Source: Misgurnus anguillicaudatus
Taxonomy: Eukaryota > Chordata > Actinopteri > Cypriniformes > Cobitidae
DNA: 64,000 nt
Direction: 5' to 3'
NCBI RefSeq assembly: GCF_027580225.2
Contig: NW_027395277.1
Span: forward strand, 186,001-250,000
Part shown: positions 22,348-32,734 of the stretch, one piece after another
Layout: the number at the start of each line of letters is the position of its first letter
Position numbering within the stretch: position 1 is the first letter of the stretch
Made by a program: the position numbers and the translations under genes
The notes under the pieces: generated by a model
Databases searched by the model: none
What the model was told of the DNA's origin: nothing
Seen by the model: only the letters and a program-made list of their open reading frames with translations

Positions 22348-23329
22348 TGAACCAACGTTTTTAACTAATCCAACAATGAAACATACATAGTTTATATTGA
22401 GCTAAGGGAGTATACAAAACTAATTAGTATACTAACTAGTATTACTAAACAATCTTTCTTTTCAACCTGTCAATCTATTTTTGCAGTTTGAGGAAGAAAA
22501 AGTTTGAGCACGAGTTAGAACTGCTGATTCTTAGCAAAATTGGTTGTTCCTTGTTTAGGTTAAATCTGTTGTTTATATTGTTTAAAGTAAATTAGAAAAT
22601 ATAGGTATGGCATGTTTTAGAACAAGAAGGGAGGTCAGAATCACATACTTTTTTTGCTGCAAAAAAATAAAAAATATTAATGACTTTGTTATGTTTTATA
22701 CCTTAATAGGGTAACATACAGCAGGGAAAATAAGTATTTGTCACATCAGCATTTTTATCAGTAAGGGGATTTCTAAGTGGGCTATTGACACAAAATTTCC
22801 ACCAGATGTAGCCATCACGCCAAATGTTGAATTCATACAAAGAAATCAGGACATTTAAGTATACAAGTTGAGTCATAATAAATAAAGTGAAATGACACAG
22901 GGAACAATTATTGAACACATGAAGATAACAATGTGCAAAATGGCATAAAAAGCCAGAAGATCACCTGAAATCTGTCAGTATTGAGAAAGAAACTCTGCCC
23001 CCTATCAGAACTAATTGATATCAGCTGCTTTAGTCCTAATTGATTGCCTATAAAGGCTTCTCATTACCCAGGAGGCACACAGAAAAGACTTCATGATGGG
23101 TAAAAACAAAGAACTCTTTCAAGATCTTCGTAATCTTATCGTTGAAAAGCATTTTGATGGGAATGGTTACAGGCGCATTTCCAGAATGCTGGATGTTCCT
23201 GTGAGCACTGTGGGGGCCATTATCCGGAAATGAAAAGAGCATCAGTTTACCATAAACCGGCCACAATCAGGTGCTCCACATAAGATCCCTGTCTGAGGAG
23301 TCCAAAGAATAATCAGGAGAGCCAAGAAC

Positions 23330-24667
23330 CAGGCCCGGGGTGGGTAATCGGGAGAACCGGGAGAATTCCCGGTGGGCCGCTTCACTTTTGGGCCGGTCGA
23401 GGTTTTTTTTTTTTTTACATTTGTCACGTTAGTGAGTCTATCTTCTCTTAAATGACACTTCACACGTTTCGCATTGACACTGCAGCGCGCAGCCTCTGCA
23501 TGGGTTGTACCATGTGAGGGAGTTTCCCCCTCCCCTCCCATAGAGTTGGTTCGGTCCATAACACGTCCAAGAAAACTTTTCTCCGGCAGGCTGGGCCGGC
23601 CCTACCGTAACAATACGCGTCTGAGAGGAGGAGGGCGTAAAAAACAGGTTGAAGAAAAAATTCATTGGAGGATGATGCTGCCAAATGTGCCAAACTTACA
23701 GATTTATTTTCAAGAGGACAACAACAGGTAATAAAGAGAAATAAGCCTAGTAATGATTAGCATTAGCAATGTAATTATTCGGCTAATAAGTTGTCAAACT
23801 ATTTACAAGCCAACTTTTTTTTAGTTAAAATATTAGCCTTTTGTGTATACATGGCGATTCATAGACTTTGCAAATATTATGCAAGCAGCTTCTGAGCAGC
23901 AGATAAGCCAGTTCGCCGCTGAAAATGAGGAGGCCATGAGAAAACAATATGAATTAAAGTTATTTAACCCTCATGTTGTGTTCAGAACCATATAACACCT
24001 TTTGTGTTCCCAGTCAAAAATGACCAGCCGAAAAAAAAAGCTTATAAATCACTTGTTATGCTATATATTTACCCAATGTTGGATTCAATATTTTTGTCAA
24101 ATTGTTTTCTTTTTTAATTAGGACTGGGTTTTATATTTCTATTTGCATCTGATTAATCATAGCCCTCATAGCATTATCAATGCTAATAATTTATCAACCT
24201 TTTCTTGTGGAATAGACTCCAAAAAGGGCTGGATTATTTTTGACCCATAATGGGTAAATATTGGACAGAACACGCTGCTGGGTTAAAATTGACCCAATGC
24301 TGGGTTGTTTTAACCCAACTGTTGGGTTATTATAATCCATGGTTGCATAACAACAATCCAACATTGGGTTATTTTTCACCCAGCATGTGTTCTGTCCAAT
24401 ATTTACCCATTATGGGTAAAAAATAACACAGCCTTTTTTAGAGTGTAGAGGAATATTTTTGTTAACTTCTCATTTTAAGTGAAATATTATTTAACTTTTA
24501 CCTTATTTGTTTAACCATGATATTAATAGAAACTATAGTAAGAGCTGGACTGTTGGTTTATTTATCCAATTTGAAAAAAGTGCTAATTTGGAATAATACT
24601 ATGGAAAAAGTGGGCCGGTCTTGGGCCTGAAACTCCCGGGCTGAAAAGTGGCCCCACTCCGGCCCTG
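23330..24667 (+). mobile_element. hAT-type transposon inside the Tc1 element, TSD CCAAGAAC
   Basis: Ends CAGGCCCGGGGTGGG and CCCACTCCGGCCCTG, flanked by CCAAGAAC at 23322-23329 and 24668-24675. At about 23660 a short exon-like frame reads EDDAAKCAKLTDLFSRGQQQ and stops at a GTAATA donor, which resembles the N-terminal exon of hAT transposases. The catalytic domain is missing. A 24190-24430 segment with inverted repeats (AATATTGGACAGAACA...TGTTCTGTCCAATATT) may be a further nested MITE. Confidence 0.85.
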
Positions 24668-24755
24668 CCAAGAACCACTCGCGCAGAACTTCAGGAAGAC
24701 CTTGCATCAGCAGGTACTGTTATTTTAAAGAAAACTATAAGCAATGCACTGAACC

Positions 24756-25524
24756 CAGTGTTGCCAACTATTTTTAATGGAAAGTAGCTAAAGCTTGCTT
24801 GGAAAGTCGCTAAATGTCGCTAGATTACGTCATCGCGTCATTTGCATAACAGTGACGTCATCACGTCGCATTTGCATTCTTACAACATTGGCTGTTTTCA
24901 CGTTTCTCTTTCTCTCCGAACTGTCAAAAAGGTTATTTTAATACACATGAATGCCTGAAAATGTTTTCTCGTTTGTTTATCTGTTATGTTCTCATAAAAC
25001 GAAATGTGTGTATGTTCATGTTTATATGGCCAAACCAGTTTCAAAACATACACTGATAAATGATGGGAAACGTTTTTTTTTTAGGTAAATTGCATATTAA
25101 CGTGTCAGCTCCGTACAGTTTGTCTTTTCTAAATGTGCTGCTGCTCAGCTCCCTCAAGTACATTTATTTTATGTACAGTGATTCATTTTATTCAAAGACC
25201 ATTTTACATTTACATCTCGCCATTAATGTAAGCCATCGCGGGATCCGCCGTCTGGACGCACTTCTCCTGTCCTGACTGAGGCTGGGAGAGACTGTGCTCT
25301 GCTGCGCGAGGACTAGACCGCCTGTGAATGCTTTGGGACGGGGTGGAGCCCACGGAAGCAGTGGTATCTGCTCATTGAGAAGAGTGAATGTCACGTAAAA
25401 AGTCTCCAACAACACCAGAAAAAGTCGCTAGATTTGTCGCTAGTCGCTTTTTTGAAAATAAGTCGCTAAAGGGGTCTGAAAAGTCGCTAAATCTAGCGAC
25501 AAAGTCGCCAAGTTGGCAACACTG
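24756..25524. mobile_element. hAT-type transposon inside the Tc1 element, TSD ACTGAACC
   Basis: Ends CAGTGTTGCCAACT and AGTTGGCAACACTG are inverted. The duplication ACTGAACC flanks it (24748-24755, 25525-25532). Subterminal repeats of AAGTCGCTA / TAGCGACTT are numerous. 769 bp, no transposase. A fragment of the same family lies at 17133-17305. Confidence 0.9.
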
Positions 25525-26467
25525 ACTGAACCGCCATGGCATCCATGCACGCTCACCACGCAAGACTCCATTGCTGAACAAAAAGTATGTTGCGGCTCGG
25601 ATAAAGTTTGCGAAAGAGCATTTTGGAGAAGCCTGTGGATTATAGGGAGACTGTAGTATGGTCAGATGAAAGCAAAATTTTTATTTTTGGTAGTCATTCT
25701 ACACACCATGTTTGGAGAAGAAATGGCACTGCCCACCACTCCAAGAACACCATACCAACAGTTAAGTTTGGGGGTGAAAGCATTATGGTTTTGTGCTGCT
25801 ATTCAGTAAGGGGGACTGGCATATTATTGAAGGCAGGATAAATGGAGAAATGTACCAGGACATTCTGGATAAAAATTTGCTGCCATCTACCAGAAAGCTG
25901 AAAATGGAAAGAGGGTGGACATTTTACCAAGACAATGATCCCAAACACAAGGCCAAGGAAACAATGAAGTGGTTTCAAAGAAAGAAAATCAAGTTCCCCA
26001 AGGAACCTTTAAGATTTAAAGACCATTTGTGTGGAAGAATGGGCCAGAATCACTCCTGAGCAATGCAGACAACTGGTCTCTACATATAAAAGGCATGTAG
26101 AAGCTGATATTACCAACAAAGGCTTTTCTACAAAGTACAAAAGTGTGTTCAATACTTATTCACTGTGCCATTTCACTTTATTTATTATGACTCAACTTGT
26201 ATAATGTTCTGATTTCTTTGTATGAATTCAATATTTTGCTTGATGGCTACATCTGGTGGACATTTTGTGTCAATAGCCCTATTAGAAATCATCTTACTGA
26301 TAAAAATGCTGATGTGTAAAATACTTATTTTCCCCGCTCTATTGTTAATTTGAAGTTGTATCTGTTCATTTGCTATTTAACTCTTTTAAAGTGTGAAAAT
26401 CGAAAGAAGAACATTCATGTGATGTTATCTCACACTGAAAAAAACAACTTGCACATTACACACTAAC

Positions 26468-26814
26468 TGTCATGAGTCTGGTTTTCTCTGTCTGTCTTTT
26501 TGTCACATACACACACGCACATACACACACTTATTCACACATACACACACGCCATCTCTCGCATACATCCCTTCATTTTTAGTTTGATATCAGATTCTCT
26601 CTCTCCCTCTCTCTCCCCTCTCACCTGTCTGTCCTGTCCAGTATCTCCGCTAATTCATCTGATGTTCAGCTGTGTGTGAAGCTGAGTAGTATTCTCCGTA
26701 CCTGATTTATCTACGGCTGCGCTCCGGGCCAGCTCCAGGGAATATATCTGTCGTTTTCCCAGATCAGGAGTCAAGTATCTTTTGTTACATTCCAGTGCTG
26801 TGTGATATCTCCAG
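26468..26814 (+). repeat. 5' LTR of the gypsy element (internally deleted, 3'-truncated)
   Basis: Homologous to 27742-28331, but about 190 bp of U3/R are missing between TCTCACCTGT and CTGTCCTGTCCAGTATCT. The LTR stops at ATATCTCCAG, about 75 bp before its normal end, where gag-derived sequence begins directly. The primer-binding site is therefore gone. Confidence 0.8.
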
Positions 26815-26849
26815 TCGTTGACTCTTTATCTTCAGCTGTCCCTTCCCGT

Positions 26850-27717
26850 CACATGGCTGACGCCGAGCCCATGCAGTTGGGCAGCGTCCACATCTCTGGG
26901 AGGAGCGTCAGCGCCGAATCATCAACCGCCTTTGTCTCTATTGTGGCACCGCTGGTCATTTCGCCTCCAACTGCAGTTTAAAAGCCAGGGCTCGCCAGTA
27001 GACGGAGGAGTACTGGTGAGCACATCTGTCATCTCCTCCTCCCCCCGATCCCGGACTATGATTCCTGCAACTCTCCGCTGGTTTGGGCACTCCGCCGCTG
27101 ACCTTGCTCTCATTGACACGGGAGCCGAGGGCAATTTCGTCGATGAGGGGTGGGCTCCTCGGAACAAGATTCCATTGGTCGACTTGCCTCAACCCACCTC
27201 CGTCTTCGCTCTGGATGGCAGAGAGCTCACCACTGTTCACCGTTCTACCTGTCCGGTTAGTCTGATTGTTTCCGGTAATCATCAAGAGACTATTTCTTTT
27301 TTTATTTTTCAATCTCCCTTTACCCCTATTGTGTTAGGACATCCCTGGCTTGTTCTTCATAATCCTCAGATAGACTGGGTTAAGGGGGGTGTTCATTCAT
27401 GGAAATTGTCTTGTCATACTAATTGTTTAGTGTCTGCTGTGTCTCCCGTGACCTCTGTTTCTGTTTTCCAGGAGGAACCAGGTGATTTGTCTGGGGTACC
27501 GGAGGAGTACCATGATCTGCGATCTGTCTTCAGCCGTTCCCGGGCGGTTTCTCTGCCGCCTCACCGTCCTTACGATTGCGCCATTGATCTCCATCCCAAC
27601 ACCACACCCCCCCGCGGTAGACTTTATTCTCCCTCAGCGCCCGAACGAGAGGCTCTGGAGAAATATATCACAGAGTCTCTCGACGCGGGGATTATTGTTC
27701 CATCGTCGTCTCCCTAG
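26850..27717 (+). pseudogene. Gypsy Gag zinc knuckle - protease - N-terminal RT remnant
   Basis: Frame 1 (about 26908-26997) reads ERQRRIINRLCLYCGTAG followed by HFASNC: a C-x2-C-x4-H-x4-C zinc knuckle, then a TAG. In the next frame an aspartic protease reads ALIDTGAEGNFVDE (active-site DTG at about 27115) and later VLGHPWLVLHNPQIDW. After that comes the pre-RT region EYHDLRSVFSRSRA, LPPHRPYDCAIDLHP, and SAPEREALEKYITESLDAGI. It ends with a TAG at 27715-27717. RT catalytic motifs, RNase H and integrase are absent. Confidence 0.85.
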
Positions 27718-27741
27718 AGGCGCTCGTTGGAGGTGGGGTAC

Positions 27742-28331
27742 TGTCATGAGTCTGGTTTTCTCTGTCTGTCTTTTTGTCACATACACATACACACACGCAC
27801 ATACACACACTTATTCACACATACACACACGCCATCTCTCGCATACATCCCTTCATTTTTAGTTTGATATCAGATTCTCTCTCTCCCCTCTCACCTGTGT
27901 GTCATTGCAATCTGCGCTCGACACCTGTTCCCACTCTGCCCTTAGCATTTATCTGGTGGCTGTTTTGGCAGTCTCTTTGTCGGATTATTGAATTGCACAT
28001 GTTCTCTGTGTACTCTACAGCTTTATCGTGTCGTGTCGTGTATTGGAAAAAACTCACCTGGTCTTGTCTTGTCTGTCCTGTCCAGTATCTCTGCTAATTC
28101 ATTTGATGTTCAGCTGTGTGTGAAGCTGAGGAGTATTCTCCGTACCTGATTTATCTACTGCTGCGCTCCGGCCAGCTCCAGGGAATATATCTGTCGTTTT
28201 CCCAGATCGGGAGTCAAGTATCTTTTGTTACATTCCAGTGCTGTGTGATATCTCCAGACTGCCTTTGTTACCTTTTTATTAAAGACTTTTCCCTGTGATT
28301 CCTGCATTGGATTTATCATTTCTTTATAACA
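27742..28331 (+). repeat. 3' LTR of the gypsy element
   Basis: 590 bp from TGTCATGAG to TTATAACA. It contains a CA-rich microsatellite (about 27780-27830) and a poly(A) signal region TTATTAAAGACTTTTCCC near 28275. It is more complete than the 5' LTR. Confidence 0.85.
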
Positions 28332-28336
28332 CTAAC

Positions 28337-29200
28337 AAGTTGACAAACTTCTTTTAATTAAAATTAACTGCTTTTTTAAAGTACAACTTACCTACTAAAA
28401 TCAAATAAATTCTACTTAATAATGCATGAAACATTTGTTAAAATTAATAAATTAATGCCACTTAATTATTTTTATTTTGGAAGTTAGATTTAATCTAATT
28501 GTTTAAGTAAAGTCTATTACTTTTTTTTAAATATTGAAGCATTGCTGTCCTAAAAATATTTAATAAATCTTATTAACTGTTTTGTGGTAGATGTTATTAA
28601 CTGTTTGTTATTTTCTATAACATAATTGTATGGACTTATTTACTCTTTGTGTTATAAAGTATAAAACAAAATTCAAACAAACAACTATAAGTCAGTCATT
28701 GAATAAACTTGATTCAACACAGAAACAAGTATAAAACTATGTTTTAGACATGCATTGTCAGTACTGCAGAGAGAAATACAAAAATGTGCTGAACAGGGTT
28801 CATAAGGAAACACTGTTTATCTCAATGGTGACTTCATAAAATTATAATGTACAACAAAAACAACATCAATAATATAAGAGCTTAAACCTTTATGACATTT
28901 TATTAACAAATAAAAAAAGTAGTTAAAGTTCTTATCAGTCTTATTCTGTGAAAAAGCTTAAAAAAATTAAAATATTCAGGTGCAAAGGATTGTGGGTTTT
29001 CCTTAAAACATCTGCATATAAATTTAAGTTCATTTCACTTGAATGCTTTAGTTTGATGGATTTAATTTGTGGTTTTAAAAGTTGTCAAATGACAAAAGGG
29101 AGGAGTGTAGTAGAAATTTGTATTGTTTATATTTTTATTCATATATTGTTTTTTTAACTTGTATCTGTTCATTTGCTATCAGAAATGTTTATACATTTTT
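28337..29200. other. AT-rich intergenic stretch
   Basis: Low-complexity, AT-rich DNA with no supported gene. The phrase TGTATCTGTTCATTTGCTAT occurs at about 26357 and again at about 29161. It brackets the gypsy element and its surroundings, and suggests that the whole 2.8 kb between is a larger insertion or duplication. Confidence 0.4.
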
Positions 29201-29203
29201 TGA

Positions 29204-29600
29204 CGATTGCTTAACCGTGAGAAAAGCTTTGACAGAGATTGTTCAGTGTAGTAAACATCCTGTATCTCTGCTGAATAGCACGTGCACAGAAAGTGCATAC
29301 CCAGGTCAGCAGAAGTGCAAGAGAGCATTGAAATGTTAGTAGTAACCTTGTGGGTTTACAAAAGAGAAAGTATGACATGCTTTTACCCATAAATACTAAG
29401 ACAACCTACAAGAGCTTTGAGCTTTGGGGGAGAAATTCACTGTGATCATTGCTCCCAAGATCTTGAAAAATTATTGACCTTTATTATCTCCACTAATAAA
29501 TTAAATATTAAAAGACAAGTCTGCAGTCATTCAGATTTTTTCCACAACAAGGGTGGTTACAGTAATACAGTTCCTCTGCGATAGACAAGTTTTGATGAAG
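29204..29600 (+). promoter_or_regulatory. Promoter and non-coding first exon of actinoporin-like gene 2
   Basis: Strongly similar along its length to 47727-48099. Shared elements include GATTGCTTAACCGTGAGAAA, an E-box CACGTG at 29279-29284, TGCATACCCAGGTCAGCAGA, a TATA-like box CATAAATA (29388-29395; TATAAATA in unit 3) and GACAACCTACAAGAGCTTTG. The exon ends TTTTGATGAAG|GTGAGTGAA at 29600. The distance from the TATA box to the donor is about 205 bp. Transcription start is expected near 29420. Confidence 0.65.
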
Positions 29601-31214
29601 GTGAGTGAATTAAGTTTTATGTTAAAGTCTCATGTAGATGCTAGCACGAAGTACAATACATAGGCCAAATTCCAATTTGGCATGATACGCCAGTCTTTTT
29701 TGTCATTTTATGTATTGGTTTCTCATTTTATCTATTTTAAAACCATTCTTGCTTGGGTTTGGGGTTAGCTTTGAGATTTGCTTAAGGAGGTTATTTAAGG
29801 TTACCCCATGTTTTTGTCTATTTTTAAGTCATGGCCACTTGAGTTGGGGTTAGAATTGGGATTTGGGTTAGGATGTCATTTTATGTAACAAAAATTTGTT
29901 CTTACCCCAAACCCAAGCGACAATGGTTAAAAAGTAAAAAAAGAGAAACCAACACATAAAACAACAAAACAAGATGCGTCATTTTAAGTTAACGGGAAGC
30001 ACAAGTTTTCACACTTCATGCTATTACACAGCTCCATGAGACACAACTCCATATTTATAATAATCAGCACAGTTTATAGAATACAGAGACACATTTATAT
30101 AAATGTTTATAGAAACATGTTTTATTTAAATTAATACATTGAAATAAATAAAATCATATGGCAAAAAAATACATTTCTCTGGCCAAAAATATATATTAAA
30201 TATATGCTAAATACATTTTGTAGAATTTTATGCTCAATTGAATATATTTTTGAATTTGGAAATATATTTATTAGCTTTAACCTTCATATATCAACATATA
30301 TTTCAAGGGCAAGCAAATACATCCCATATGGCAAAACATTATTTTTGCCTAAATATATTTTAAATGCTAAATACATGTTAATTTTATAAAGTATATTTTT
30401 GGAAATTAATTTTTATTTTAACCTTTTTATGTTTATTCTGCATGCATACTTGCACATCTCTTGCTCGCACGTGCTTTATCCGTGCCTCAGATTTGGGTGT
30501 GAATAAACACAACATACTTTCACAAGTCCCCTGGGCCACACGCAATTGCGTGGTGGGTAAACACGCCACTGGGTATTTTCATTTGCTGCTTCTTCTTTGG
30601 TGGTTGAGCTGCTACTGTGGTTACATGCATGGTTACTGCTTTTGTGTTTTTGCGCGTCGACGCAGAAGTATATGAAAACCGACGAGAAGCCTGTGCCATA
30701 GGATAAACCCTGTCTGGGAAACCGCCCCTAAGGGGATAATTTGGGTGAGGTCACCGCCTCTAAAATAATCACGAGCATCCATTCAGGTTTTAGTTTAGAT
30801 GGGGCTTTCCTTAGAGTGGGCGTGGTTCTGGCGCAGACAGTGAGAGCAGATAATCCTGCCTATTTTTGATAACTTATTTTCTTTACTTGCCGTTTTTTCC
30901 CTTCATTCAATTTGGTTGGGTGGTTAATAACAAAATTTTTTGTGGTGTCACATTTGACTTTACAGGGACTTTAAATGCACAAGATCAAGGCTTTCACTGA
31001 GCATTAACCTTTAGGTGTGAGTTCTCATTGCTGCAGGTGTATGTCTTACAGATTTCACAGCTCCTGATTCAATGTTTGTCTTTGAAACTTTTATTAAGAA
31101 TTTATGAATTGGCAAAAATTACATGCAGCACATGCAAAATATATATTCTCCAAGGCGTTTGTCCAGTCGTGGATAAATAGTCTTTGTTTTTCCTAATCTT
31201 TTATGATCCTTCAG
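29601..31214 (+). other. First intron of gene 2
   Basis: Non-coding. It contains a decayed half of the foldback repeat seen intact in unit 3 (about 29660-30000: CCAAATTCCAATTTGG, TTTAAAACCATTCTTGCTTG, CAAGCGACAATGG). It also holds a block CAGCACAGTTTATAGAATAC...shared with 48664 on, and the segment 30810-31080 (AGAGTGGGCGTGGTT...TGCATTAACCTTTAG) shared with about 57980-58250. The acceptor CCTTCAG ends at 31214. Confidence 0.55.
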
Positions 31215-31232
31215 TTCTGATAAAGTGACAAC

Positions 31233-32215
31233 ATGGCGACTGCAGAGAGCGTGTCAGCAAGAATAAACACCATCAGGAACTGCACGATAGAGATCAACAA
31301 CATGAGCAACGTCTACAAACTCAACAACCCACAGTAAGGAGAAAATGATTACTGTGCATTTAAGGATACATTGTCATTTGTTTTGTCTTTCAGATTATTT
31401 GAACTTCCCCTGCGAATAAACCAAGCTATTCTGAAACACTTAAAATGAGCAAATGTGTTATTCCAAAAAAATTCTGTTACTTGTAAAAGTTTACAGACTA
31501 ACTCTAAACGTCTCTCAGGGTCTTCACATTCAGTGGGTACTGCTGCAATCATCCTGAGCCCACAATCAGCTCCAACAAGACCGGGATCTGTGCATTCACT
31601 AAAACTGAGTTCAGTGCACGCGGGGCCGTAGGTGTCTTGACCTATGACCTCTGCCACATGGAGAACCAGGCGTGCTCTGAACGTATGGCTATAATGTTCT
31701 CCGTTCCCTTTGACTACATCCTCTATGACAGCATCTTGGCAGTCGGGGTGATCGAGATAACCCGTGAGTGCGATAAAGCCTTGTACTACTGCATGTATGA
31801 AGGGAAACAAATAGATTTTATCCGTGAGAATGCAATGGCGTCTGAAATCACCTACAAAGCACAGACGGTTGAATTAAGAGCAACTATGTCAAATGTGGCC
31901 AAAGCTATTATTAAACTGGATATTGTAGATGTAAATGACGTAAATGACATAAATGACGTATCTGACGTACCAGACCTACCAGACATACCAGACATATCAG
32001 ATGTACCAGACGTACCAGTCGTACCAGACAAACCAGACGTACCAGACAAACCAGACATTCCAGACGTACCAGACAAACCAGACGTACCAGATGTATCAGA
32101 CATATCAGACGTACCAGATGTTGGCCCAGTGGTGGAAGTCAAGCAGTATGGCAATTGTTGCAGCAAGTTTTGTCCTTCCTGGTGCTATCGTTTTTGTTGT
32201 AATTGTTGTAAGTGA
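31233..32215 (+). CDS. Actinoporin-like protein with acidic repeat and Cys-rich tail, copy 2 (exons 31233-31333 and 31519-32215)
   Basis: Predicted 265 aa against about 172-176 in the sister copies. The start ATG follows GTGACAAC as in copy 1, the donor is GTAAGG (31334) and the acceptor TCTCTCAG (31518), all in frame. The first ~170 residues are an ordinary family domain: SARINTIRNCTIEINNMS at the N terminus, GAVGVLTYDLCHMENQACSE, MFSVPFDYILYDS, the tyrosine patch ALYYCMYEGKQ, and AIIKLDIVD as the last strand. The reading frame then continues into about 22 tripeptides of the form (V/I/L)(P/S/N)D, some KPD. It ends in a tail CCSKFCPSWCYRFCCNCC before the stop. The extension is encoded in the same exon, with no stop or frameshift. 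Family relatives are pore-forming or membrane-binding; what the stalk and tail do is unknown. Confidence 0.85.
31928..32116 (+). repeat. 9-bp coding minisatellite (GTA-CCA-GAC type)
   Basis: About 21 tandem copies of a 9-nt unit, mostly G/A-TA CCA GAC with variants AAT/TCT/TCA in the middle codon and AAA in the first. In the gene frame it gives V-P-D, I-P-D, V-N-D, K-P-D. Units are imperfect, and the AAA-containing units occur in blocks, which suggests slippage and larger-unit duplication. Confidence 0.9.
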
Positions 32216-32579
32216 TCTAATGTCGTTTAGCCTAATGGTAACAAAATTATTTCTTTTAATTTTCATCCCACCTGAATTCATATGCAAGGAAATCTAATTG
32301 GTATAAAACAGTATGTGACGATAAATGCTGATATACACAAATAATGCCTGACCAATAACTTTTCTTAATCGCACAGCCGATATAATTCACAGCTATTTCA
32401 TGTACTACGGCTTTTGATCAGTAAGTCCTTATCAACCTGAAATCACTGTTTGAGTCGTTTATAACATGCATTTGAAAAAGCAACACTCGTCAAATATAAT
32501 AATTATACTTATTCTTTATTAAAAAACAGAAAAAAGATCTGCACACTGTTAAAGTCCCTTTATTTCAAAAAAGTTTAAA
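32216..32579 (+). other. 3' flank of gene 2
   Basis: Non-coding. The phrase CACCTGAATTCATATGCAAGG followed by TCTAATTGGTATAAAACAGTATGTGAC matches the 3' flank of gene 3 (60089-60140). Homology with unit 3 is lost soon after; the Penelope-like element starts at about 32580. Confidence 0.55.
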
Positions 32580-32587
32580 ACAGCAAC

Positions 32588-32611
32588 GTTTCGGTCAGAG
32601 ACCTTCGTCAG
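32588..32611 (-). ncRNA. Hammerhead-ribozyme-like core (partial)
   Basis: On the minus strand the sequence runs CUGACGA, then a 4-bp stem GGUC/GACC with loop UCU, then CGAAAC. This fits the hammerhead core CUGANGA - stem II - GAAA. Penelope-like elements are known to carry hammerhead ribozymes near their ends. I could not identify the matching cleavage-site strand (stem III partner to GUUGCUG), so activity is unproven. Confidence 0.35.
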
Positions 32612-32734
32612 CCAAACACACACACACAAACAATGATCATGAATTAAAATCAAGTTCTAAATTCAAACCCTTAGGAGAAAGAGTATTAAGTGTGTAAATG
32701 TAGTAAGCTTCTCTTTTTTTGCGTTTTAAAAAAA

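Larger units (their letters stand above)
23095..26059 (+). pseudogene. Tc1-like transposase, broken
   Basis: The N-terminal helix-turn-helix part reads MGKNKELFQDLRNLIVEKHF and RISRMLDVPVSTVGAIIRK up to a TGA at about 23231. Further parts follow the first hAT (RTTRAELQEDLASAG) and the second hAT (KYVAARIKFAKEHFGE). The catalytic part VVWSDESKIFIFGSHSTHHV with the first Asp is at about 25640. The second Asp region GWTFYQDNDPKHKAKETMKW is at about 25915. Stops, frameshifts and two insertions disable it. Confidence 0.85.
22718..26341 (+). mobile_element. Tc1-like transposon with long inverted repeats, interrupted by two hATs
   Basis: Left repeat (about 22720-22915) and right repeat (about 26150-26335) are inverted over roughly 190 bp. 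Shared phrases are GGGAAAATAAGTATT, CACATCAGCATTTTTATCAG, CACCAGATGTAGCCATCA and GTTGAGTCATAATAAATAAA. Without the two hAT insertions (1338 + 769 bp plus TSDs) the element would be about 1.5 kb, the normal Tc1 size. Confidence 0.85.
26468..28331 (+). mobile_element. Ty3/gypsy LTR retrotransposon, internally deleted, TSD CTAAC
   Basis: The two LTRs start TGTCATGAGTCTGGTTTTCT. The 3' LTR ends TTTATAACA. The 5-bp duplication CTAAC flanks the element (26463-26467, 28332-28336). A purine-rich tract GGAGGTGGGGTA precedes the 3' LTR. At 1.86 kb it has lost most of pol: the coding frame stops shortly after the start of RT and joins the 3' LTR. It is non-autonomous. Confidence 0.9.

Noticed and set aside
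27083..27265. Independent small genes in the gypsy element
   Set aside because: Shadow frames of the protease/pre-RT coding sequence.
31953..32297. Plus-strand frame of repeated YQT tripeptides
   Set aside because: It is the out-of-frame reading of the 9-bp repeat inside actinoporin-like copy 2; the in-frame reading continues from a conserved domain.
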